Origin: Dasyornis broadbenti
Taxonomy: Eukaryota > Chordata > Aves > Passeriformes > Dasyornithidae
Length of the DNA: 64,000 bases
Assembly: GCA_013397935.1 (NCBI GenBank)
Contig: VZRN01006818.1
Coordinates: 1,967,628-2,031,627 of the forward strand
Reading direction: 5' to 3'
In this document: positions 49,805 through 59,310 of the stretch, in pieces
Position numbering within the stretch: the first letter of the stretch is position 1
Layout: each line of letters opens with the position of its first letter
Notes under the pieces: generated by a model
Told to the model about the DNA's origin: nothing
Databases searched by the model: none
The model's input: the letters and a program-made list of their open reading frames with translations, nothing else
Translations under genes and position numbers: made by a program

Positions 49805-50046
49805 GAGTAGTCCAGTGGTTAGGATAGGAAGCAGAGAGTCAAGATAGCCTGGCTCTGTTCCCACTTCACATACTGACTCACTTCATGACCCTGGGGCAAA
49901 TCGCTTAGGCTGGAATTTACAAGGGGGCTGAGATGCACTGCTCCCAGGGAAAGCCAAGCAGAGCTGGGTGCTTGACTCCTTTATGTCATTCAGAAAACCT
50001 CATGTCTCAGCTGTTTGGCATCTCAGTTTGCCCACATCAATACAGG
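49805..50046 (+). mobile_element. MIR-like SINE, split by extra sequence
   Basis: The tRNA-related head is clear: 'gtccagtggttaggatagg' at 49810-49828, then 'agagagtcaagatagcctggctctgttccc', which is the 'gggagtcaggagacctgggttctattccc' segment with the Pol III B-box position. The core 'actgactcacttcatgaccctggggcaaatcgctta' follows to 49907. The expected tail, 'ggcatctcagtttgcccacatcaatacagg', appears only at 50017-50046. The roughly 110 bases in between look like another old repeat ('agctgggtgcttgactcctttatg'). Confidence 0.75.
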
Positions 50047-52706
50047 AACAAGGTTTACAAACCTATTTTGAGTCCTTTGGAAGAAATTATTTACTAAGGA
50101 AATTATAATCATGGCATAAATATGTAGCTTTACCAGCACATGCTATTTGGTAGGTAAAAAGCAGATAAACAATTTCCTTTGGTCCTTGAGAAGACCAGTA
50201 CAGTTTATTTCTCTTCCATTAAGACAATGAGTTTGAAAGACTTACATCTTGTCCATGCAGGCTCAAGAAGTCATGACTTCTTCTCTACTCTGTCACTAGA
50301 CTCAGTCTAGGATCCAACACTGTTCTTCCCCACATTATCAAAACATGACCAAAAACACACCCAGGCCCTCACATCCTCCATTCTCCTCCCTACAACCCAT
50401 GGCAACACCAAGCGGTACTCTTGCTGTTCGCCCACTCAGACATTTCAGTCTGTATCTTTCCATCACCTCCCACCTTGTACTCCATTCTCTTAACGCTCTG
50501 CCCTGCTTTTATCTCCTATGGGAAGATTCAGGTGCTGGCCCTGGTGGGGATTTTACAGCAGCACTAAGGCAATAAGGTATTGTTGATCTGCTTCTGCATG
50601 TACAACAAATCAGAGTGTGCATGCACTCATGCCAGAGTGCATATTACAAAAATTGTATCAACCTACACTCCTGGAAGGTGTCTGCAGACCTCACCCCAAA
50701 GCAGCTTGCACATCAGCAGAGAACCATGATGTGAAGAGGCCTCTGGTAAGCCACTGTGTTTGCATGGGCACACTTTTACATAATTTTTTCTTCCGCTTAG
50801 CAAACAAAAGGTAATAATATGGGACATTTTTACGCATGGGGCAAATTTCAATCAATGTTTTTATTTACAAATAGCAAAAAAGAAAAGGAATCTCTTCAGA
50901 TCAAAGTAAAACGTTGGGGTTTAAAATTTCCATCCAAAGAGAAGCACTGGGTTTGAGATAGTCTCAAGTTTTTAAAATTGGGGATATTTCTAAATTTCTA
51001 TTGAAAAAATGTGAAAATGCTCTCAAGAATGGCCATTTTCTAATTGGAAACTGTGATTGCAATGAAACCTTTAAATAACGGATCAGCTTCAATTGAAAAT
51101 GTATGATGGATTCAATTGATTTGGCACTGAGCTTGGATCTTGTTTAACTTCAGGATATAATTTTTGAAAAAGTAGAAAACTTATCAAGGCTCAAGTCTTC
51201 TGTGAAGGCAATGAGTTACTCCAGTTTACACCAGCACAGGGGTAAACAGAGAAGCTGGGAGTTTGCCTGCCTAGGGCATCTGATGCATCTTTAGGTATGG
51301 AAGATGTCTCCTCTAGTCTCAAGTGGTGATTCTGGAAAGACACAAGTCTGTTTTAAGCCTTCTGTCATAGCTGCCAGCCCTGTGCCGATGTATGGTGGGT
51401 CTAAGAGGGCACTGGACACCATGTTTATGTCCATAGTCACTTGCTCCCCTGTCTTGTAGTCTTGCCTGGCTCAGGAGCAAGGCAAAAAGGTGTTGAGGCC
51501 TTCTCACCAGTGACTGGGAGACTGAATGCTTTTGCATACATGATGTTATTCAGCCTTGAGAGAGATGCAAAGAGAAAGGAAAGGAAACCACTAAGGTGAA
51601 CAGCAAAGAAAATAATGGAAACAAGGAAGTTTGGCTCAGCACTGAATGTCCTTCTCATCAAGCCAGGCAGGAGTGTAGAAAGGGAGGAACAATGAGGTAC
51701 AGGGGGTGGAATTTGGCACTGAAATAACTTGTAGCTCACATAGAGTGAATATACTTTTACCACTAGTAGCCTGGGTCATGAAGACTCAGAGGAAACCATC
51801 CTATTCCAAATGTTTGATACTGAATGTATTTGGCTGCCTGCTACTTCCACATGTGAGTGAACCCAGTTTGTGTATTTGTCTTATAACAGGATTTGGCCCT
51901 GATCCTTGGTCTCATGTTGAAACCCGGAGTACAACCCAAGCACACCTTTCTGTTGCCCCAACTGCTGACCCACGCATTGCTGAACAGTCTTCTGACACAC
52001 GCTGGAGCAGCTTAGAGGCTGCTGTTATTTGTGCCAACACTTGATATTTCCAAGGGGCTGCTACTGCACCTAGATCATGGAGATGCCAAACTGCTTTCAG
52101 ATTCACCCTTTTTATCATGACATTTGCACTGAGATGGCAGCAAGCAACATCACTCTGCCTCCCAACACCACTCAGGCAACTCCTCCACTCAGTCTCCCAC
52201 TGCTAGATAGAGCTGTTTTAGTGCAAGCTTAGAAAAACAGAGCAATACAAATTTGTCTTGCATCAAAGATGATCTGGCCTCATCTTAAAGGTTGTTTTTT
52301 AAAGTCTCCACTTTCTCTGGTTACCCTGCCCATCAGCTTTACTAGGCTCATGAACTCATGACCAAAGAGAAACTGAAGCTCACTCTCACCCCCCTTGTTC
52401 ACATGCTGCCTGTATCGCACCCCGTCCGACAGTTCACTCCTTTGGCTTTGAAGAAGACTCTGATCAAGTAGTATGAGGGAGGCAACTGGGACGATAAATT
52501 ATTAGCACTGCAGCTGTGAGGCAAAGAAGCTGAGAAAATAGTTGTGAGTACAAAGAAAGAAGGGGGTGGCTGTGTGGGGGGTGACTGTGTGTACTCCGCA
52601 GATAAGATTAATCCAGAATTTCACAAATTCTACAAATCTCTTGATACAGTGAACTCATCTCCTCTGGCAAAGATTTGATGGAAAGGGAAGCCTTCTTTCT
52701 ACAGGA
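50047..52706. other. Anonymous DNA
   Basis: No gene recognised. The phrase 'actccagtttacaccagcac' at 51218-51237 resembles a motif common in old sauropsid repeats, too short to assign. The opposed frames at 51437-51763 (108 codons, minus) and 51706-52044 (112 codons, plus) have no known domains. Confidence 0.45.
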
Positions 52707-52717
52707 ACATATATATT

Positions 52718-52750
<33 letters not shown>
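52707..52750. repeat. (AT)n microsatellite
   Basis: Alternating AT, uninterrupted from 52723 to 52748, with a degenerate start. It is followed by an A-rich stretch at 52832-52859. Confidence 0.93.
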
Positions 52751-52753
<3 letters not shown>

Positions 52754-53252
52754 AAAGTTTGCTGATTTTATATTTACTTGCTTGCAAAACACAGTGGGCT
52801 TCTCCAGAAATCATTTTTGGTGTCTACAAGTAAAAAAAAAAAAATAAAAAAATTAAAAAGAGTTATCATGAGTTATCTCTTTGGAGAACAGCATTAAGAC
52901 AGCATTTTTCTGACAAGGATAACAAGCAGCAAATTAGGAAATGGAGCAATCTTATTACATTCAAGACAGCAAACCGTCAGGTGTGCATGGGGAATTTGCG
53001 ATGCTGTTGACAGCTGTCACAAATGCTTTTCCCCCCCAAATTTTATTTTGTATTTTATAGGCTTCTGAGTTTGTGTATTTGTTTAAACTTGTTGTGTTTA
53101 TTAAAGCAAAGAAGTGATTATGGGATGCTTGTTAATACTGGTAATGTAGTTACAAGACAAGTAGCCCAGCAGAGCTGGTTCTCTCCATACACCCTTTTGT
53201 GTGTGTTTGTGTGCATTTATTCTGTTTCTTTTTATAGAGACAACCCCTACGG
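52751..53252. other. AT-rich spacer with A-rich run
   Basis: A-rich simple sequence lies at 52832-52859. Otherwise it is single-copy DNA with no recognised gene. Confidence 0.5.
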
Positions 53253-53428
53253 TGCCTAGAGCTGCTATGGATGCCCCGTCTCTGGAAGTGTTCAAGGCCA
53301 GGCTGGATGGGGCTTTAAGCATCCTGGTCTAGTGCAAGGTGTCTCTGTCCATGGCAGTGGGATTGGAACTAGAAGATCTTTAAGGCCCTTATCAACCCAA
53401 AGCACCCCGTGACTCCGAGATTCTGTGT
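53253..53428 (+). mobile_element. CR1 LINE 3' end fragment
   Basis: It starts near 'gtgcctagagctgctatggatgccccgtctctggaagtgttcaaggcc', the CR1 junction of the last ORF2 codons and the 3' UTR. It continues with 'aggctggatggggcttt', 'ctggtctagtgcaaggtgtc', 'ccatggcagtgggattggaactagaagatctttaaggcc' and 'atcaacccaaag', and ends at 'gagattctgtg'. It abuts the GC-rich minisatellite and CpG-rich block. Confidence 0.93.
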
Positions 53429-53499
53429 CACAACCATGCCCTGTCTGTGCCCACACAAACACACGCAATGTAATGTAGGCGCGTGCATGCGTATACTCC

Positions 53500-53612
53500 C
53501 AGGCTCCGGAGCAGACGTTTCCCACCAAGCCACTCCCGCCTCACTGCAGNNNNNNNNNNNNCGGGCCCCGGGAGAAGCTCTTCCCCCCAAAGCCACTCCC
53601 GCCTCACTGCAG
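53500..53612. repeat. GC-rich minisatellite broken by a gap
   Basis: The 23-mer beginning AAGCCACTCCCGCC occurs at 53527-53549 and again, identical, at 53590-53612. The preceding 25 bases are also similar ('ggagcagacgtttcccacc' against 'gggagaagctcttcccccc'). Between the copies lie 12 N (53550-53561). This is at least two units of a tandem repeat whose period is about 60 bp if the gap size is real. The N count may be arbitrary, so the true copy number is unknown. Confidence 0.8.
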
Positions 53613-54020
53613 TCTGTCTTAAACAAAAGCTGGAGCGAAGTGGGCAGGACCTGCAGGTCCCAAGCAGTGGTGGCGGGTGACTTTGGAAGGCGTTTTCACT
53701 GGCGGGACCCGGCCGGCGCGGCGGTCCCGGCCCGTGCGGCTCGGGCAGCACTGGCCGCCAGGGGGCCTCGGGCCGGGCCTGNCCCGCTGCCCCCGCAGCC
53801 CCCGCCGGGCCGCCAGCGCCGCGCCCGCACTTTGCTGCCTAAGTGACCCCGGCTGCCCCTCCGGACACTCGGCATCCAGCCCCCGGGGGATGCGGTGTGG
53901 TGTCCTCGGGCCATAATCAAGAGCCTGAGGAGGCGCGGGCTGACTTCCAGCCCGCGCTCCGACCCCCCGGGGACCGAGCTGAGCTCCTCGGCATCCCCCA
54001 TCCCCACTCCCGACAGCGAC
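53560..54020. promoter_or_regulatory. CpG-island-like block
   Basis: GC content and CpG frequency rise sharply against the AT-rich surroundings, with dense CGG/GCG/CCG words from about 53690 to 53960. The block has an E2F-like TGGCGGGA at 53700-53707 and one ambiguous base at 53782. CpG islands in birds usually mark promoters of broadly expressed genes. No TATA box or convincing first exon was seen, and the direction of transcription is unknown. Open frames across it on both strands (up to 145 codons) are expected from the base composition and are not called as genes. Confidence 0.7.
53752..53770 (+). promoter_or_regulatory. CTCF-type binding motif
   Basis: TGGCCGCCAGGGGGCCTCG matches the vertebrate CTCF core (TGGCCACCAGGGGGCGC-type) at all but a few positions, including the whole CCAGGGGGC heart. 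It lies inside the CpG-rich block and would act as an oriented site if bound. Confidence 0.6.
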
Positions 54021-54072
54021 TTCCAGTTACCAATCTGTCGGATTGAAAAACTTTAATGTTTCTTCCAGCTAA

Positions 54073-54078
54073 AATAAA
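54073..54078 (+). terminator. AATAAA poly(A) signal, plus strand
   Basis: AATAAA stands 27 bases after the TGA (54044-54046) that closes a plus-strand frame leaving the CpG-rich block. Downstream there is no strong GT-rich element. It may be chance. It faces the minus-strand signal at 54111-54116. Confidence 0.3.
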
Positions 54079-54094
54079 ACACCAGCTCCCGCCT

Positions 54095-54361
54095 CCTAAA
54101 GAAAAGTACTTTTATTGAGTCCTATTCCACATCAATATGAAGACACTTGCAGCACTGTACTAAGAAATACCTATATAACAGCCCGTCATGCAGTCTAAAT
54201 AACTACACTAGAAGTTTTCCAGCCTTGCCCAGTCAATGACCACAGACTTACTTGGAAAGCAATCATTAGCAGTGGCAGTCCTGTAATCCTGTCTCCTTGC
54301 GCCTCTCTTCCTTGGAGCTCCTTTGGGAGACATGTACTTGTTAGTGGCCTTGTGACATGCA
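54095..54361 (-). CDS. Candidate terminal exon with short 3' UTR
   Basis: Family not recognised. On the minus strand a good acceptor, 'cttaacctctcaaccag', ends at 54362. The frame is then open for 50 codons to TAG at 54210-54208, with basic clusters such as 'SPKGAPRKRGARRQ' and the C-terminal end 'DWARLENF'. A UTR of about 110 bases follows, with AATAAA at 54116-54111 and a GT-rich stretch ('gctggtgttttatttt') about 20-40 bases beyond, as expected for cleavage near 54095. An internal 'A|GTAAGT' (exon end 54252) is also a near-perfect donor, so the segment could instead be an internal exon, 54252-54361. The 'RKR' and 'RR' clusters could be basic processing sites or a nuclear signal. No upstream exon was found, and chance cannot be excluded. 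Confidence 0.35.
54111..54116 (-). terminator. AATAAA poly(A) signal, minus strand
   Basis: The signal of the candidate terminal exon above, read as CAATAAAAG on the minus strand. A GT-rich downstream element follows at about 54065-54086. Confidence 0.4.
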
Positions 54362-54365
54362 CTGG

Positions 54366-55549
54366 TTGAGAGGTTAAGTGTGTGTTTAACATGTGGTCAT
54401 CTCACCCGGAGAACCCATGACACAAGGCAGAGGATTGGATTTTATGGCTTCAAAGTGTCACAGCTATGTCGTGGTCCTAGAAAATTTCTACAGCTCTTAA
54501 GAAATCATGCTCAGTCAATTAATCAGCATGAAGTTTATAAGTAAAGGGCATAATATTAAAATGTAATTTACTTAAAAAAAATTCTTCCATGTATGTCTTT
54601 TTCACGGGAACCTTAGGACTTTGTTAGATTGTTAAGTGAAGAATTACAACAGCAAAGACCTAGGCCTGTCTCAGTTTCGTTATTGGTACATGGGATAATC
54701 TGCAAGACTCATCTTCCAAACAGATTTATGTTGAGACAAAATGTATGAATTTGGAAAATGCACTTGTATTTAAAGAAAATGGCAAAGGAGTATGCTGTAA
54801 CGTATTAAAAAAACATCTTCTGTAAAACAATATACTTGATGTACCTCACCTAACTTAAGCTCAAAAGTTTTGCATGTGTCATCATATTTAATCAGCGTGT
54901 ATCAGCTATCCTGAAATGTAAAAACAACAGGAATAAAAAGCAACTTTTTCCTAAGTGGTATCATACAGATATTGGAAGTAATAATACAATTGGATTTGTT
55001 CACTTTACAAGGTATTTAGTGGTGATAAAAACAAAGAAATAGTAAAGTTTTGGGGTGGAGCTATAAAGTGGCCACTGGCTCTGTTCATAGCAAACCTTCC
55101 ATTTTGGAAGCTATCCTGCATATACATTACAACCCTAATGATTATTTGTGTCCAGGTATTCAGATTTGAAAACTACAGTAACAGTGTCTTACGTTCTTTT
55201 TTCTTCTGCAGGATAAATGGGCATGTGTTTGAAACTGTGTATGCAGGTGCACACATGTGCATGTGTATGTGAGCCAGTAAGACTGAAATGGTACCTGAAG
55301 CTTCTAGTGAGGACCAGTTCAACAAACGAGCTTTACATTTTGCTATGATTGACAGATGTCCTCTGATCTTTCTCATCTTAGGCAGAAGAAATTCCTTGGC
55401 CTGGGCCATGTCTAGTTCCCATGAAAATGATTTCTTTCATGTACACCTTCTGGCTTCTGCTGACACATTGAGGAATTAATTGTTCCCCTCAGAAATGCTG
55501 AGAATGTATCAAAAAGCTGGAGGTACCCCTCATTTGGAAAAATACTGAA
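54366..55549. other. Single-copy DNA beyond the candidate exon
   Basis: If the minus-strand exon is real, its upstream intron and exons should lie here or further right. A second donor-like 'CGG|GTGAGA' lies at 54405, but the implied intron to the acceptor at 54362 would be only 44 bases, too short for a vertebrate. No second exon is recognised. Confidence 0.4.
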
Positions 55550-55996
55550 CCGTACAATAGTTTGGGTTGGAAAGGACGTCTAAAGGCATCTAGTCCAACC
55601 CTCTGCAATGAGCAGGGACAGTTTCAACTAGATCGGGTTGCTCAGAGCCCCATCCTGCCTGACCTTGAGTATTTCCAGGGATCCACCTGGAATCCACTAC
55701 CTCTCTGGGCAAACTGCCAGTTTTTCACCACCCACACAGTAAAAAATGTCTTTCTTATATCTAGTCTGAATCTACTCTCTTTTAATTTAGAAAAACCACC
55801 CCTTGTCCTGTCACAACAGGCCCTATTAAAAAATTTGTCCCCATCATTCTTATAAGCTTCCTTTAGATACTGGAAAACTGCTCTAAGGTATCCCTGGAGC
55901 CTTCTCTTCCTCAGTCTAAGCAATCCCAACTCTCTCAGTCTGCGTGTCATCGAAGAGATGTTCCATCCCTCTCATCATTTTTGTGGCCCTATGTGT
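55550..55996 (-). mobile_element. CR1 LINE fragment, minus orientation
   Basis: Read on the minus strand, the DNA encodes in order the CR1 ORF2 tail blocks 'RLRELGLLRLRKRRLQG', 'AVFQYLKEAY', 'SRFRLDIRKTFFTVWVV' and then the 3' UTR, ending in the 'tttgggttggaaaggac' stretch on the plus strand near 55561-55577. About 100 codons remain open in one frame (55950-55642). The subfamily differs from the plus-strand copies in the 'ELGLL' and 'FNRACCDRTRGGFSKLKE' parts. The reverse-transcriptase core is missing. Confidence 0.93.
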
Positions 55997-58900
55997 AGCT
56001 GATAGTCTTGATTTTGGTAACTTTTTATATTTTAAATTTTTTTTATGATATGTAGCTCTATACCAGAACAATATCTATTGTATTCAACAACCTTAACCTG
56101 CAGCAGACTCACTTCATCCAATATGAAGTAAAGATAACAGAGACCTCCCTGTTTCCTACTGCTTGGCTGCAGATATTTTATCCATTATTTCTCTACCCTC
56201 TCTAGACTGTATGTCTAGACATACACAGCAGAAAATCCCTTTTTGAATGTATTGGACAGCACTTGGTGTGGCTGCTGCAAAATGAAATTTGGCCAAAATT
56301 GTTCAGTGTAATCAATATCTTGACACTTCACTGGGATTGTCACAAAGCCTCTGATTTCATCACCCCACGATGAATGTGGTTACAGCAAGTTTTCTTAAAA
56401 CCCAATAAAATTCTTTTACAGACATGAAAAAACTCTCTTCCCCCTGGCCGATACCAGGAATTTGTGGGTAGGGCTTTGCAGACTTGCAATATAAAAATGA
56501 AGCTTATAGACAAAACAACAAGATATGTTAAAAACTTCTAATAACATGGTCAAAAACCACATCACTTCACTAAAAGGCAATCGTGGAATTTAAACACCAA
56601 AGTGCTTGTGCAAGCAAGGTGCTTGATTAAATATGGAGACATAGGGAGATAGCTTATTATATATAATTACTTGTAGCACACCTGAGTACTTTTAGCACAA
56701 TCTCACGTTTTTAAATAGTTGCATTTCTCCAAACATCAGTATAGATTATCAAACAGATTAGTGTGTTTACGCAGCTTTACAACAAAGTTTTCTCTGAAGT
56801 CAGTGGACTCGCTTTTCATGCCATCCTGTTTCTCATGAAATTGTAGATATGTGATCCAGAACAGCATAGTTTTACCTGAATGAAAATATCAGTATCTGGA
56901 CTTTTATTTTTTTAAGTATTAACTGTGTTTTTGATGTTTGCCCTTTTGTTTTTCCTTCTTTCTTTGTCAGCATCTTTTCTTACATCCTTCCTTGGTAAAG
57001 CAATTGCTAGAATATGAAATGACCCTAATAAAACTGAACCCAGGTTCACAACTTTCCTAACAGACTAATTCCAGTTAGTGACTTCATGGTAATTTGTAAG
57101 AAGTTGTAGCACAACAGATAGGAATCTTCCCCCATGAACGTACACACACCAGTCTGCCTGTGAACACAGGAGCAAAGCTGCCTGGTCTGCCTGCTTCTTC
57201 CCGGTGAACCCAAAGCTCTGTCCTTCCAATGTCCTGCTCAGTTGTTGTGGTTTTAAGCTCAACTGGAGATGAAAGACTGCATAGCTGCTTGCTCAACCTC
57301 CCTCTCTTCCCTTCTCCACTTTGGTGGAATGGGGAGGAGAATTGAATCTGTGAAATGCATTTTACAATTATACAATTATTTTCTTTGCCTTAGAGGAAGT
57401 GGACTTTAGTCACAGGTATCCAGGCAAAATCCATGAAAAGGTGTATAATAGAAGTCAAAGAAATTATCTTGAGGAAAATATTATGTATTTTCCTCATGAT
57501 GACTTCTGCAAAGCAGAAAAAGGGTTCTCCAGCTGGGTCTCTGTTGGAGCTTTGCTGTTATGGGTCTACTGGGAAGTCTCTATAGCCAGCTCTAGTCCTA
57601 GTTTAACACTCCACTAATCTAAAGGGCTTCCCAGCCATTCATCCTCCTGATACTGTGGAGACACAGGGAGTTCAGCAGCATTACTCATGCAGTGCAGTTT
57701 GAGACACAGAGGAGAAGGAGGATAAGCTGACCAAGACTCACAGACAGCCCATGGCAAAGCCCAAAGTAGATCTGCTCCCAGTTTCTGCTTGCTCTTTCAG
57801 AGCTTTCTTTTCTTTGGCGCACCCACAAACTCATCCTGTGGTTTGTGAACCTTAACAAGCCTTTCAATAAAGCTTGTCTGGGTTTTGGATTGGCGAAGAA
57901 ATTTGAAACCAAGGCAAGGCTTTGTATTGGTGTGTGCTATGCTGTGAAAATTTCACATGGCTGTTTTTCACCCAACTTGTTCAGCCATAATAGCGCGGCA
58001 CAGTGGGCCAGAAAACTACACATCTTACTGAACAGCCCAGTTTATATGAAAAAGGTGGTGAGAGTGGCGGGTATGGAAAATGGGTTTTCAAGAGTTTATG
58101 GAAGTTACCACTTCCTTTGGGAATCCACATTCCTCGCAAAATCTATTCCTCTTCCCAGTCATACATTCCCTTTGTTTTTACTGTAGTGGTCCTGTGTATC
58201 TAACAATTTGGCACTATGTATTTGTTAACAGACTCTTCAGCACAGTTTGAATTACTCAAAAAGTTCTGTTTTCCACAACCTGTATGAAGAAATACGGAGT
58301 AACTAGGTTAACTGAAATCAAAGGAAAGCAATTGTAAGACTTTCATAAAATTTTAAACAAGAAAGGATAAAGGGCTCAAATAATAGTGATTTTAATATAT
58401 CTCTGCTACTGCACTCTTGAAATCAATTTGCAAGTGAGTTGTGAAAATGTGCAGTCTGAGACATGTTTGTTTCTTGCATGGAGACAACTATCCTGTTAGT
58501 TTTCATCCCAAATGTTAACATATATTGCAAGAAGTGCACAGCCTGTGCAAATTCCTGTTCAGCACAGAAGTCCTTATTTATCTATTTATTCCCTTGGGGC
58601 TTTTTACTGCTGTCACTACAGTCTATGGATTATTAGATTAGCAGAAGCAGAGTTAAGATTTGTACATGAGACCAGGACCTATGCTGTTGTTCTGGAGGAA
58701 TGACAGGTTCATAGACCATTTTTGTTGTGTTTTAAGGAACAAAACCCAGTGTCAAACTGTCATTTAAAATTTTATTGTGTCTACCCAAGCCATGCTAAAA
58801 TGGAAGGTAAATTATCTGCCTCAGTCACAGAGTTGCTGCAGTTTTCATTTTCTCAGTGCAGTGAAGGTGGTTGGCAGACATCCGCTTTCAGATACAATTG

Positions 58901-59208
58901 TGCTGACCAAAGAATCCACCATTCTCTGCCTGCTTCACACTTCCCACCATCTGTTTAGCACTCCCCAATTCTACCAGCGGAAGGACTTCCAGGAGAGTTT
59001 AGGCAACCCACCGTAGACAATAGCTGCTGGGAGAGCCCAATCCACTTCCAGCAGCCATCTGACTTGAAGGAGATATTTTGAATCCCACTGCTGTTCTTTT
59101 TTGTCCAGCTACCTTGGCTGGTCTTAAAAAAACCAAAACCAAACACCGGACTTCACCCTACAGAGCATTGCTTATCTTCTTATTCTTTGCTACAGCAATG
59201 TTACGTGC
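55997..59208. other. Anonymous single-copy DNA
   Basis: No gene or repeat recognised. A plus frame of 113 codons (57845-58186) and several shorter ones have no recognisable domains. Confidence 0.5.
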
Positions 59209-59310
59209 AGGTACGTAGGTAAGCGGGCAGGTAAGCAGATAGATAGATGGATAGATAGAGAGACAGACAGACAGATACAGCCAGCCAGCCAGCCAGACAT
59301 ACATACATAC
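59209..59310. repeat. Compound tetranucleotide microsatellite
   Basis: A chain of tetranucleotide blocks: imperfect GGTA/GCAG (59209-59236), AGAT with one GG variant (59237-59258), GACA (about 59260-59274), GCCA (59279-59296) and ACAT (59296-59310). Each block differs from the next by one base, which suggests stepwise point mutation and re-expansion of one ancestral tract. Confidence 0.92.

Noticed and set aside
53409..54007. Overlapping open frames through the CpG-rich block on both strands
   Set aside because: Stop codons are rare in GC-rich DNA, and the frames also run through N bases. No protein family is recognisable.
54362..54405. 44-base intron between donor-like GTGAGA and the acceptor
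   Set aside because: Too short for a vertebrate spliceosomal intron.
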